From positions 1-46,028 of the forward strand of contig NZ_VZCB01000033.1 of NCBI RefSeq assembly GCF_009494395.1: a stretch of DNA of 46,028 nt. Reading direction: 5' to 3'. The position numbers were made by a program, and so were the translations under genes. This stretch comes from Segatella copri. Its GTDB lineage: Bacteria > Bacteroidota > Bacteroidia > Bacteroidales > Bacteroidaceae. The number at the start of each line of letters is the position of its first letter. Positions within the stretch are counted from its first letter, which is position 1. Shown piece after piece: positions 28,386 to 35,874 of this stretch. Under the pieces are notes generated by a model. That model was not told the DNA's origin. It made no database searches and worked only from the letters and a program-made list of their open reading frames with translations.

Positions 28386-29186
28386 ATGGCTGGATTTACA
28401 TTTAAACAGTTTGAAATACAGCAGGATTGCTGTGCGATGAAGGTGGGCACCGACGGGGTGCTGCTGGGTGCATGGGCTGAGGGTGGACAACGTATACTCG
28501 ACATCGGGTCGGGTACGGGACTTATCTCGCTCATGATGGCGCAGCGTTTCCCTGAGGCTCAGGTTTGGGGAATAGATATTGATCCGGATGCCTGCATGCA
28601 GGCTAGGGAGAATGTGGCAGCCAGTCCTTTTGCCGACCGGGTAGGGATAGCGTGCTGCGCCTTGCAGGATCTTTCTGAAGAACATCTGTTGAGGGGACAG
28701 GATGAAAGGATGGAAATGGGGAATGGCAAGGTGATGAAGGAGGATGAGAAAATGATGGAAAAGTCGGAAGCGGCTAAGGTTGACGGAATGCTTTTTGATG
28801 CGATAGTAAGCAATCCGCCTTTCTTTGTGAATGGGTTAAAAAATCCTGACAGTAAGCGTGCGATGGCTCGGCATTCTGACAGTCTGCCGTTCCCGGTTCT
28901 GATGAAGGGTGTCAGACGATGGCTTTCCGATGAGGGAGTGTTCTCTGCGATAGTGCCAGCCGATGTGCTGGAGTCTTTTGTGTCAGAAGCCTATTGTTCA
29001 GGACTTTCGCTTGTTCGTCAGTGTGGCGTAAAGACGGTGGAGCGCAAGCAGCCCAAGCGCTATCTTGTTGCCTTCTCCAAGCGTCGTGCGGGCATGATGG
29101 ATAAGTGCACGGAAATCATGACGGATTCTGAAGGAAACCGCTCTGAATGGTATGCGAAAATTACGGAAGAATTTTATCTGGAATAG
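28386..29186 (+). CDS. tRNA1(Val) adenine-37 N6-methyltransferase (TrmN6-like)
   Basis: A 266-residue class I SAM-dependent methyltransferase. The N-terminus FTFKQFEIQQDCCAMKVGTD is the YfiC/TrmN6 signature. SAM binding is at LDIGSGTGLISLMMAQ, and the N6-adenine motif is SNPPFF. In this family it modifies A37 of tRNA-Val. A non-conserved, Met/Glu/Lys-rich insert of about 30 residues (near 105-130, GQDERMEMGNGKVMKEDEKM) precedes the NPPF strand, probably a surface loop. It stands alone on the plus strand between lon (divergent) and the lipid kinase (convergent). Its TAG stop is the first triplet of a 35-bp repeat array. Confidence 0.88.
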   Translation: MAGFTFKQFEIQQDCCAMKVGTDGVLLGAWAEGGQRILDIGSGTGLISLMMAQRFPEAQVWGIDIDPDACMQARENVAASPFADRVGIACCALQDLSEEHLLRGQDERMEMGNGKVMKEDEKMMEKSEAAKVDGMLFDAIVSNPPFFVNGLKNPDSKRAMARHSDSLPFPVLMKGVRRWLSDEGVFSAIVPADVLESFVSEAYCSGLSLVRQCGVKTVERKQPKRYLVAFSKRRAGMMDKCTEIMTDSEGNRSEWYAKITEEFYLE

Positions 29187-29311
29187 TGATTGTTTAGTAG
29201 TGATTAATTATTAGTGATTAGTGATTATTTAGTAGTGATTAATTATTAGTGAATAGTGATTATTTAGTAGTGATTAATTATTAGTGAGTAGTGATTATTT
29301 AGTAGTGATTA
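29184..29311 (+). repeat. 35-bp tandem repeats starting at the trmN6 stop codon
   Basis: Units begin at 29184, 29219, 29254 and 29289. Each reads TAGTGATTATTTAGTAGTG followed by ATTAATTATTAGTGA plus one variable base; the fourth is cut after 23 bases. The first TAG is the stop codon of the methyltransferase gene. Confidence 0.92.
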
Positions 29312-29351
29312 GTGGGTAATTGCACAGGGATGATGTCAACCCGCAGGCAAA

Positions 29352-29382
29352 TTAATCACTACTCACTACTCATTAATCACTA
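29352..29382 (-). repeat. Copy of the TAGTGATTA repeat after the lipid kinase gene
   Basis: On the minus strand, three bases after the kinase stop codon, the sequence reads TAGTGATTAATGAGTAGTGA and then again TAGTGATTAA. It faces the array of the convergent trmN6 gene, giving a long imperfect inverted repeat around 29312-29351. Confidence 0.8.
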
Positions 29383-29384
29383 TT

Positions 29385-30425
29385 TCAAAGGTTCAGTTTC
29401 CTTTGCACCATTTTGCTGATGGCTTCCACCTTCTTGCTCTGTCGCTGGATGTCCTTGTGGATATCGTCGCGCACGGCATTCAGGTCGTTGAAGAACTCGG
29501 CAATGCCATTCTGTATCATGTTTGGCTTGCGTACGCTCTTGTCTGCAAATGGGTTAACTACCATCTTGATGCCTTTTTCCTCCAGGTGAACATCTATTTC
29601 GGCTCCCGTCATAACCGGATCGCCATCATAGTGTATCACGCCAGGCTGGCTTCTCGTGATATGCAACTTCTTACAACGGAACGATTTGATTTTCGAGTTT
29701 TTGTCGAGTGTCTTGTTGAACATGTCGAAACTGACCTGCGGAGCCTCAATCACATCGAACGGCTCCATGATGACAACGTCTATCAGTCCGTCGCTCATCG
29801 AAGCCTGCGGAGCAATATAGGCATTGTTGCCATATTGCGATGCGTTGGCGCAGGAAATCAGGAACGCCTTGTATTGCTTGGTTCCCGTCTCGTCTTCCAG
29901 CGTATACGTCTCCGGCTCATACTTCAGTCCTTCTCTCAGTATGTTTTCTGCATAGCTGATAGGTCCTCTCTTGCCGCTCTCTGCAAATTTCATGCTGACG
30001 AAGGCGTCGAAGCCCATGCCGCAGGTGCAGAAGAATGGATGACCGTTGATGACGCCATAGTCGAGGTCGTGAATCTTGCATGCGTTGATTACCTCGATGC
30101 TCTTCTTCAGGTTCATCGGCAGGAGGAGGTGGCGTGCCAGTCCGTTGCCCGAACCGCAAGGCAGAATGCCAAGGGCCGTGTCCGAATGAACCAGCGAACG
30201 GGCTACTTCGTTGACGGTTCCGTCTCCCCCCACAGCCACTACGATGTCGGCGTGGTTGTTCTTAGCCTCTGTAGCCAGTTCCGATGCATGTCCTGCTCTT
30301 TCAGTCAATTTTATCTCGTACTCAAAAAGCTCTTTGTCCAAAGTTGAATCAATCAGATTCGGAATGCCAGCCTTGCTGGCTGTTCCCGAAATGGGATTCA
30401 TGATGAATATTATCTTTTTCTTCAT
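29385..30425 (-). CDS. Diacylglycerol-kinase-family lipid kinase
   Basis: A 346-residue soluble lipid kinase of the YegS/BmrU/DgkB family. The nucleotide loop is GGDGTVNEVARSL and the acceptor region is LPCGSGNGLARHLLLP; NPISGTASK near the N-terminus is the other family mark. It transfers phosphate from ATP to a lipid hydroxyl. The C-terminal 35 residues form a charged helical tail. It is transcribed divergently from serine palmitoyltransferase across 194 bases, each with a perfect -7 box, so a sphingoid base or ceramide is a possible substrate besides diacylglycerol. That is inference. Confidence 0.9.
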   Translation of the reverse strand: MKKKIIFIMNPISGTASKAGIPNLIDSTLDKELFEYEIKLTERAGHASELATEAKNNHADIVVAVGGDGTVNEVARSLVHSDTALGILPCGSGNGLARHLLLPMNLKKSIEVINACKIHDLDYGVINGHPFFCTCGMGFDAFVSMKFAESGKRGPISYAENILREGLKYEPETYTLEDETGTKQYKAFLISCANASQYGNNAYIAPQASMSDGLIDVVIMEPFDVIEAPQVSFDMFNKTLDKNSKIKSFRCKKLHITRSQPGVIHYDGDPVMTGAEIDVHLEEKGIKMVVNPFADKSVRKPNMIQNGIAEFFNDLNAVRDDIHKDIQRQSKKVEAISKMVQRKLNL

Positions 30426-30456
30426 TTTTGTGTCAAGAGTTTAGTGATTTTGTACT

Positions 30457-30465
30457 GCAAAAGTA
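30457..30465 (-). promoter_or_regulatory. -7 box of the lipid kinase gene
   Basis: Minus strand TACTTTTGC, perfect TAnnTTTGC, 31 bases before the start codon. Confidence 0.65.
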
Positions 30466-30558
30466 ATAAAAATACCTAAAATGGCAAGATTTATCATTAA
30501 AAAAAACGCTAAAAATAAACTTTCTTAGGAAAATAGCGGATTTATTAGTCTTTTTTTG

Positions 30559-30567
30559 TATCTTTGC
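30559..30567 (+). promoter_or_regulatory. -7 box of the serine palmitoyltransferase gene
   Basis: TATCTTTGC, a perfect consensus, 52 bases before the ATG at 30620. The -33 region shows no TTG. Confidence 0.65.
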
Positions 30568-30619
30568 ACCCTGAAATGTAGAAAAATAAAAAATCGAAAA
30601 TAAAGTACACCTATTAATA

Positions 30620-31810
30620 ATGGGACAATTACAAGAAAGATACAAGAATTATCGTGAACCACAGAAGTATATGGCTGCCGGTGTGTATCCATATTTCCGT
30701 GAAATCACAAGTAAGCAGATGACCGAGGTTACCGACATTGACGGTCACAAGATTTTGATGTTCGGCTCTAATGCTTATCAGGGTTTAACCAACGACCAGC
30801 GCGTTATCGATGCAGCTAAGGCTGCGCTCGACAAGTACGGCTCTGGCTGTGCAGGAAGCCGCTTCCTCAATGGTACCCTCGATTTACATGTGCAGCTCGA
30901 GAAAGAGCTCGCTGAGTTTATTGGTAAGGATGAGACATTGTGCTTCTCTACTGGTTTCTCTGTAAACCAGGGTGTGTTGGCATGTGTGGTAGGTCGTAAC
31001 GACTATATCATCTGTGATGATCGCGACCACGCTTCCATCGTAGACGGTCGCCGTCTCTCTTTCGCTACCCAGCTTCACTACAAGCACAACGATATGGAAG
31101 ATCTGGAGCGTGTGCTCTCTAAGCTTCCTGAGGATGCTATCAAGCTCATCGTTGTGGATGGCGTGTTCTCTATGGAGGGCGATTTGGCTAACTTGCCTGA
31201 GATTGTAAAGCTCAAGCATAAGTACAACTGCTCTATCATGGTAGACGAGGCTCATGGCCTTGGCGTATTCGGCAAGCAGGGACGTGGCGTTTGCGACCAC
31301 TTCGGTCTGACCGATGAGGTAGACCTCATCATGGGTACCTTCTCAAAGAGCTTGGCATCTATTGGCGGTTTCATCGCATCAGACAAGGATACCATCAACT
31401 TCCTCCGTCACAACTGCCGTACCTACATCTTCAGTGCATCCAACACTCCAGCAGCTACAGCAGCAGCGCTTGAGGCACTCCACATCATTCAGAATGAACC
31501 AGAGCGTTTCGAGAATCTCTGGGATGTTACCCACTATGCATTGAAGCGTTTCCGTGAGGAAGGTTTCGAGATTGGTGAGACAGAGAGCCCAATCATTCCT
31601 CTTTACGTACGCGATGCAGAGAAGACCTTCGTGGTTACCAAGATGGCTTATGATGCAGGTGTGTTCATCAACCCTGTTATTCCTCCAGCTTGTGCTCCTC
31701 AGGATACATTGGTACGTTTTGCCCTCATGGCTACTCACACAAGAGACCAGGTTGAGCAGGCTGTCCAGATCTTGAAGAAGATTTTCGTAGAAGAGGGAAT
31801 CATCAAGTAG
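30620..31810 (+). CDS. spt: Serine palmitoyltransferase (alpha-oxoamine synthase family)
   Basis: A 396-residue PLP enzyme of the alpha-oxoamine synthase group. In Bacteroidetes this type condenses L-serine with a long acyl-CoA to 3-ketosphinganine, the first step of sphingolipid synthesis. Motifs are GSNAYQGLTND, GSGCAGSRFLNGT, the PLP-pocket VDEAHGLGVFGKQGRGV and the Schiff-base lysine in GTFSKSLASIGGFI. Length and N-terminus (QERYKNYREPQKYMAAGVYP) match bacterial SPT better than KBL or BioF as I recall them, but a 2-amino-3-ketobutyrate CoA ligase activity cannot be fully excluded. A divergent lipid kinase supports a lipid role. Confidence 0.88.
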   Translation: MGQLQERYKNYREPQKYMAAGVYPYFREITSKQMTEVTDIDGHKILMFGSNAYQGLTNDQRVIDAAKAALDKYGSGCAGSRFLNGTLDLHVQLEKELAEFIGKDETLCFSTGFSVNQGVLACVVGRNDYIICDDRDHASIVDGRRLSFATQLHYKHNDMEDLERVLSKLPEDAIKLIVVDGVFSMEGDLANLPEIVKLKHKYNCSIMVDEAHGLGVFGKQGRGVCDHFGLTDEVDLIMGTFSKSLASIGGFIASDKDTINFLRHNCRTYIFSASNTPAATAAALEALHIIQNEPERFENLWDVTHYALKRFREEGFEIGETESPIIPLYVRDAEKTFVVTKMAYDAGVFINPVIPPACAPQDTLVRFALMATHTRDQVEQAVQILKKIFVEEGIIK

Positions 31811-31849
31811 TATGTATTGAGCAATCATATATATTATATATAATAAGGT

Positions 31850-31884
31850 ATATAGGGCGATTTCGGTATGAAGTTGCCCTATAT
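31850..31884 (+). terminator. Possible terminator after spt
   Basis: ATATAGGGC (31850-31858) pairs perfectly with GCCCTATAT (31876-31884), 17-base loop; only a weak T-rich stretch follows. Confidence 0.45.
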
Positions 31885-31947
31885 TCGTATATAAAGGCAG
31901 GCGAACAGAGGGAAAAGAATCTTTTTTAGAAAAAAGTTATTCAAAAA

Positions 31948-31980
31948 TTTGGTGAAACAAAAAAAATGTTGTACCTTTGC
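31948..31980 (+). promoter_or_regulatory. Promoter of the tRNA-Pro cluster
   Basis: TTTG at 31948-31951, a 20-base spacer and TACCTTTGC at 31972-31980: the best full promoter in the window, as expected for a stable RNA operon. Confidence 0.8.
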
Positions 31981-32040
31981 AGCCGCAAATCAGAAATGAT
32001 ACTTGCCCTAAATGATAAGAGGTTATCATAGAGAAAAAGA

Positions 32041-32114
32041 CGGGGTGTAGCGCAGCCCGGTAGCGCTCCTGTTTTGGGAACAGGTGGTCGCAGGTTCGAA
32101 TCCTGTCGCCCCGA
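32041..32114 (+). tRNA. tRNA-Pro (anticodon UGG), copy 1
   Basis: A 74-base cloverleaf: acceptor CGGGGTG/CGCCCCG with discriminator A, anticodon stem CCTGT/ACAGG around loop TTTGGGA (anticodon TGG), and T-arm GCAGGTTCGAATCCTGT. CCA is not encoded. About 60 bases of leader separate it from the promoter. Confidence 0.97.
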
Positions 32115-32153
32115 CTTCAAATCATTGCTTCTGGTTATCGCTTCTATTGTTAG

Positions 32154-32227
32154 CGGGGTGTAGCGCAGCCCGGTAGCGCTCCTGTTTTGGGAACAGGTGG
32201 TCGCAGGTTCGAATCCTGTCGCCCCGA
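32154..32227 (+). tRNA. tRNA-Pro (anticodon UGG), copy 2
   Basis: Identical to copy 1. The 39-base spacer before it is identical to the one before copy 3, so the unit of duplication is 113 bp. Confidence 0.97.
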
Positions 32228-32266
32228 CTTCAAATCATTGCTTCTGGTTATCGCTTCTATTGTTAG

Positions 32267-32340
32267 CGGGGTGTAGCGCAGCCCGGTAGCGCTCCTGTTT
32301 TGGGAACAGGTGGTCGCAGGTTCGAATCCTGTCGCCCCGA
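32267..32340 (+). tRNA. tRNA-Pro (anticodon UGG), copy 3
   Basis: Identical to copies 1 and 2; directly followed by the terminator at 32345. Confidence 0.97.
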
Positions 32341-32344
32341 CTTC

Positions 32345-32382
32345 AAGAAAGCTAAGAAGAGTTAAATCTTCTTAGCTTTCTT
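32345..32382 (+). terminator. Terminator of the tRNA cluster
   Basis: A perfect 16-bp stem, AAGAAAGCTAAGAAGA (32345-32360) with TCTTCTTAGCTTTCTT (32367-32382), 6-base loop. The 3' side is U-rich within the stem. Confidence 0.8.
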
Positions 32383-32418
32383 GGTATATATAGGTTTTGG
32401 TTAAATAGTTTTAGAGTT

Positions 32419-32985
32419 ATGATTATTACGATTGCGCGCCAATGTGGATGTGGCGCTGTTCATGTGGGCAAGTTGCTGGCTGAACATTATGGCATCCCTT
32501 TCTATACCCGTAAGACTTTGATGGATATGGCACGGGAGCATGGGGTGCTTGATGAGATGGAGTCGTTCTTTGATGAACGTCCGGTAGACGAGCTGCTCTT
32601 TGCCATGTCTTCCCTGGGTGAGCCTCAGAAGGCGCTCACCGAAAAGCCGATTCAGGTATTGACGGATATGATTGGGCAGGAGAACTGCATCATCATCGGC
32701 CGTTGCGGCAATTATATCTTCCGCGACCGCAAGGATCTTGTTTCGGTGTTCCTGAAGGGCAATCTTGAGGAGCGCATTGCGAATATCCGCCATGAGGAAG
32801 GTCTGGGAAGACTGGAGGCTGAGGAGTTCGTGGAGCATGCGGATGACTGCCGCATCGCCTATCATAAGTATTATACCGGGCTTACCTGGGGCAATGCCGA
32901 TGACTATGACATCTGCCTCGATACCGTGCGCCTGGGGGCAGAAAAGACTGCCAGCATCATTGAACAGTATATAGGGTTGTTGTAA
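32419..32985 (+). CDS. Cytidylate-kinase-like family protein
   Basis: A 188-residue P-loop protein of the cytidylate-kinase-like family (PF13189 type). It starts MIITIARQCGCGAVHVGKLL, a P-loop variant (normally G-S-G-G), and has the RVFL-like strand as DLVSVFLKGNLEERIANI. IIIGRCGNYIFRDRK gives the second conserved region; the LTWGNADDYDICLDTVRLG end is typical. It probably phosphorylates a nucleotide or related small molecule, but the substrate is unknown and true CMP kinase is a separate, longer-conserved protein. Two glycines of the P-loop are replaced by C and A, as often seen in this family. It is followed by the lrgA/lrgB pair after a 139-base gap with a perfect hairpin (33032-33052). 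Confidence 0.82.
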   Translation: MIITIARQCGCGAVHVGKLLAEHYGIPFYTRKTLMDMAREHGVLDEMESFFDERPVDELLFAMSSLGEPQKALTEKPIQVLTDMIGQENCIIIGRCGNYIFRDRKDLVSVFLKGNLEERIANIRHEEGLGRLEAEEFVEHADDCRIAYHKYYTGLTWGNADDYDICLDTVRLGAEKTASIIEQYIGLL

Positions 32986-33031
32986 AAGAGAGGTTTGCTT
33001 TTGGGCTTCCTGCTGGCCTTTCCTGGGGAGG

Positions 33032-33052
33032 GAATCCGATGGAATCGGATTC
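33032..33052. repeat. Perfect inverted repeat before lrgA
   Basis: GAATCCGAT (33032-33040) pairs with ATCGGATTC (33044-33052) around 3 bases; no T-run follows. It may be a weak terminator, an RNA-processing site or an operator for the lrgAB genes. Confidence 0.6.
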
Positions 33053-33124
33053 AACGGTGGCTCAGGGGGGCATGGGTAATCATAAAGCTCAAAGTTCAAG
33101 GTTCAAAGTAAAAAGTAATTCAGG

Positions 33125-33556
33125 ATGAAGTTTTTAATTCAATTTTTGATAATCATAGCGTTCTCTTTTGCGGGAGAACTGCTCCATTTCCTGCTGCCGT
33201 TGCCGATTCCTGCCAGTATCTATGGCATCATCTTGCTTTTTGCGGCATTGGAGCTGAAATGGATTAAGGTGAAGGATATTCGTGAGACGAGCAGCTTTCT
33301 GATTGCCGTCATGCCGGTGATGTTTATTCCTGCTGCCGTGGGGCTCATTGATTCCTGGCAGGCGATAGGCAATTCGTGGCTGCAGTATATCATTGTGACG
33401 GTGGTGAGCACCTTCATTGTGATGGGTGTTTCGGGATGGATTACCCAGATGGTAATCCGCAAGAACCGGATGAAGGCGCAGCAGGAGAAGACTGCTGAAA
33501 GCCTTGCAAGTGTAGAAGTTTCAGAAAACAAGACAGAAAAGGAGGCAAAGAAATGA
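33125..33556 (+). CDS. lrgA: CidA/LrgA-family holin-like protein
   Basis: A 143-residue inner-membrane protein with four predicted helices and the family mark LPIPASIYGIILL in the second. CidA/LrgA proteins are small holin-like membrane proteins linked to control of murein hydrolases, programmed lysis, and export of small metabolites. The cytoplasmic tail after residue 115 is charged (MKAQQEKTAES...). Its stop codon overlaps the start of lrgB (ATGA), so the two are translationally coupled. Assignment to Lrg rather than Cid is arbitrary. Confidence 0.85.
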   Translation: MKFLIQFLIIIAFSFAGELLHFLLPLPIPASIYGIILLFAALELKWIKVKDIRETSSFLIAVMPVMFIPAAVGLIDSWQAIGNSWLQYIIVTVVSTFIVMGVSGWITQMVIRKNRMKAQQEKTAESLASVEVSENKTEKEAKK

Positions 33557-34257
33557 TGATGAGTTCTATTTCGCTTTTCCAGGATTCCGTGTTCTTCGGA
33601 GTCTTGATCAGTCTGGCATCATACGGCATCGGTATGCTGCTGAAGATGAAGACGGGGTGGTCGCTGATGAATCCCCTGCTCATCGCTATCGTGTTGGTAA
33701 TCTGCGTGTTGCTCCTTACGGGTGTAGACTACAAGACCTATTCTGCCGGTGCCAATATGATCAGCTATCTGCTTACTCCAGCTACCATCTGTCTGGCTGT
33801 TCCTCTGTATCAGCAGGTAGAATTGCTCAAGAAGAACTATCGGGCTGTTGTGGCAGGCATCGTGTCGGGTGTCCTTGCTAGCTTGTGCTCCGTATTGCTG
33901 CTTGCCCTGCTTTTCCATTTCGATCATGCCTCTTACGTCACCTTCCTGCCTAAGAGCATCACTACGGCCATCGGTATCGGCATTTCTGAGGAGTTGGGCG
34001 GCCATGTGGCTGTGTCTGTGGTAGTTATCATCGTTACGGGTGTGCTGGGCAATATCTTTGCCGAGAAGTTCCTGAAGCTGTTGCGCATCCAGGAACCGAT
34101 AGCCAAGGGTATCGCCATCGGCTGTTCTGCCCATGCGCTGGGTACGGCAAAGGCGATGGAGATGGGTACCATCGAGGGTGCCATGAGCAGTCTGAGCATC
34201 GTGGTCTGCGGTGTGATGACGGTTGTTGGTGCCTCTATCTTTGCCTTGTTCATGTAA
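33553..34257 (+). CDS. lrgB: LrgB/CidB-family membrane protein
   Basis: A 234-residue integral membrane protein of the LrgB family, with hydrophobic helices throughout and the hallmark PKSITTAIGIGISEELGGH and GIAIGCSAHALGTAKAMEMG motifs. It is the partner of LrgA; the family acts in control of cell-wall hydrolysis or in export of small carboxylates such as glycolate or pyruvate in some organisms. Three successive ATG codons (33553, 33556, 33559) could each be the start; the first overlaps the lrgA stop. Confidence 0.92.
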   Translation: MMMSSISLFQDSVFFGVLISLASYGIGMLLKMKTGWSLMNPLLIAIVLVICVLLLTGVDYKTYSAGANMISYLLTPATICLAVPLYQQVELLKKNYRAVVAGIVSGVLASLCSVLLLALLFHFDHASYVTFLPKSITTAIGIGISEELGGHVAVSVVVIIVTGVLGNIFAEKFLKLLRIQEPIAKGIAIGCSAHALGTAKAMEMGTIEGAMSSLSIVVCGVMTVVGASIFALFM

Positions 34258-34341
34258 CAGTTTATGTTGCGGTTGGCTTTCTGCAAGGCTGCATAATTGA
34301 ATGCAGGCAATAATAGTAAAAAGCAGAATGCAATAATACGT

Positions 34342-34390
34342 CCCTTTTTTCGTTTTATAGAAGATATGAAACGAAAAAAGGGATTTTTTT
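34342..34390 (+). promoter_or_regulatory. Terminator-like hairpin with a start codon in its loop
   Basis: CCCTTTTTTCGTTT (34342-34355) pairs perfectly over 14 bp with AAACGAAAAAAGGG (34369-34382), followed by ATTTTTTT. The 13-base loop holds AGAAG and the ATG (34366-34368) of the next lipoprotein gene. It fits an intrinsic terminator of lrgB and, at the same time, a translational control hairpin. Confidence 0.6.
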
Positions 34391-35874
34391 ATATAGTAGG
34401 TTGTGGAGCGCTGGCGGCTGCGATGCTGTCGGGATGCGCGGAAGACGAGAGTTTCTCTACGTCTCGGAGCGATGTGCTCTCATTTTCAGTAGATTCCGTA
34501 TCGCTCGATACCACGTTCTCCAATGTGCCTACGCCTACCGCCTCTTTCTGGGTGTATAATCGTGCAGGCAAGGGCTTGCGCTGTTCTTCGGTGCGGCTGG
34601 AGAACGGCAATCAGTCGGGCTTCCGTGTCAATGTGGATGGAACGTATCTGGGCGAGACGGCGGGCTATCAGACTCAGGATGTGGAGGTGAGGAAGGGTGA
34701 TAGCATCCGTGTCTTCATCGAACTTACCTCGCACACGCAGCATCAGGATACGCCCCGGAAGGTGGAGGATAACCTAGTGTTCACCCTGGAGAGTGGGGTG
34801 CAGCAGAAGATGAATCTCTATGCCTATTCCTGGGATGCGCTGATGATGCGCAATGCCAGGATCAGCCGCGATTCGCTCCTCCAGTCGGCTAAGCCGGTGG
34901 TAGTGTATGGTGGTATTCGGGTAGACAGTATGGCTACGCTTACTGTGGGTGCCGGCACGCAGCTCTTTTTCCATGAAGATGCCGGTATGCAGGTCTACGG
35001 CACGCTCAAGGTGAAGGGCGAGGCGGGCAAGGAAGTAGTGATGAGGGGCGACCGGTTGGACCGCATGTTCCCTTATCTGCCTTATGACCGCACGCCGGGT
35101 CAGTGGCAGGGCATCGAGTTGATGTCTTCTTCCTACGACAACGAGATTTCCTATGCCGATATTCATAGTGCCTATTCTGCGCTGAAGGTGGATTCGGGTG
35201 ATGTGAGCCGTCAGAAGCTGCTCCTGCAGAATTCTTCGGTTCATAACAACCAGGGTTGGGGCGTTCTGATTGATTCTGCCAAGGTGCAGATCAATAATTG
35301 CCAGCTGAGCAATGCCTTGCTCTCTCCGCTCTTCGTCCATGGCGGTGATGTGGAGGTGAACGGCTGTACCATCGCTCAGTTCTATCCTTTTGATGGCAGG
35401 AGGTCTACGGCTCTCGGTTTCCAGTATCCGCTCCCTCAGCTCACGGTGCGCAATTCCCTGATTACGGGCTATCATGATGATGAGGTGGTTTGGACGCCAC
35501 CGTCTTCTTCTTCCGAAAGTGCTTCCGGGGATGGTTCCTCTTCTTCAGAAGGTTCCTCTGCGGAGATTCCTTTCAATTTCCTCTTCGACCATTGCGTGCT
35601 TCGCACGGAGAAGATGCAGGGGGACGACAGTCTGAAGTTTACCCATGTCGTCTATGAGGATGTGAAGGATACCACGATGTATGGCGAGAAGCATTTCGTG
35701 CTGTTCGATACCGATAATCTGAAGTATGATTTCCGTCTCCGCAAGGAGTCGGCAGCGATAGGAAAGGCTGATCCGGCTACCTCATTGCCTGTAGACAGGA
35801 ACGGGTTGAGGAGAAAGGAGACGCCTGATGCCGGCTGCTATGAGTCGGAGTATGAGAATGGGGAGGAGGAGTAA
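34366..35874 (+). CDS. Lipoprotein with parallel beta-helix repeats
   Basis: A 502-residue secreted protein. The signal peptide MKRKKGFFYIVGCGALAAAM ends in a lipobox LSGC. The N-terminal domain (to about 170) looks like a beta-sandwich. The middle has right-handed beta-helix turns (GGIRVDSMATLTVGAGTQLF, GTLKVKGEAGKEVVMRG, LQNSSVHNNQGWGVLIDSAK, GGDVEVNGCTIAQF), followed by a Ser-rich linker (TPPSSSSESASGDGSSSSEG) and the closing NPDAGCYE-like end, common in Bacteroidetes right-handed beta-helix lipoproteins. It may bind or process polysaccharide, but no catalytic residues can be named. The open frame extends to 34297; the 34366 start is chosen for the signal peptide. It is coupled to the next gene (TAA directly followed by ATG). 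Confidence 0.8.
   Translation: MKRKKGFFYIVGCGALAAAMLSGCAEDESFSTSRSDVLSFSVDSVSLDTTFSNVPTPTASFWVYNRAGKGLRCSSVRLENGNQSGFRVNVDGTYLGETAGYQTQDVEVRKGDSIRVFIELTSHTQHQDTPRKVEDNLVFTLESGVQQKMNLYAYSWDALMMRNARISRDSLLQSAKPVVVYGGIRVDSMATLTVGAGTQLFFHEDAGMQVYGTLKVKGEAGKEVVMRGDRLDRMFPYLPYDRTPGQWQGIELMSSSYDNEISYADIHSAYSALKVDSGDVSRQKLLLQNSSVHNNQGWGVLIDSAKVQINNCQLSNALLSPLFVHGGDVEVNGCTIAQFYPFDGRRSTALGFQYPLPQLTVRNSLITGYHDDEVVWTPPSSSSESASGDGSSSSEGSSAEIPFNFLFDHCVLRTEKMQGDDSLKFTHVVYEDVKDTTMYGEKHFVLFDTDNLKYDFRLRKESAAIGKADPATSLPVDRNGLRRKETPDAGCYESEYENGEEE

Noticed and set aside
29184..29311. Possible CRISPR array
   Set aside because: The 35-bp units are directly joined without spacers, and there are no cas genes; it is an ordinary tandem repeat.
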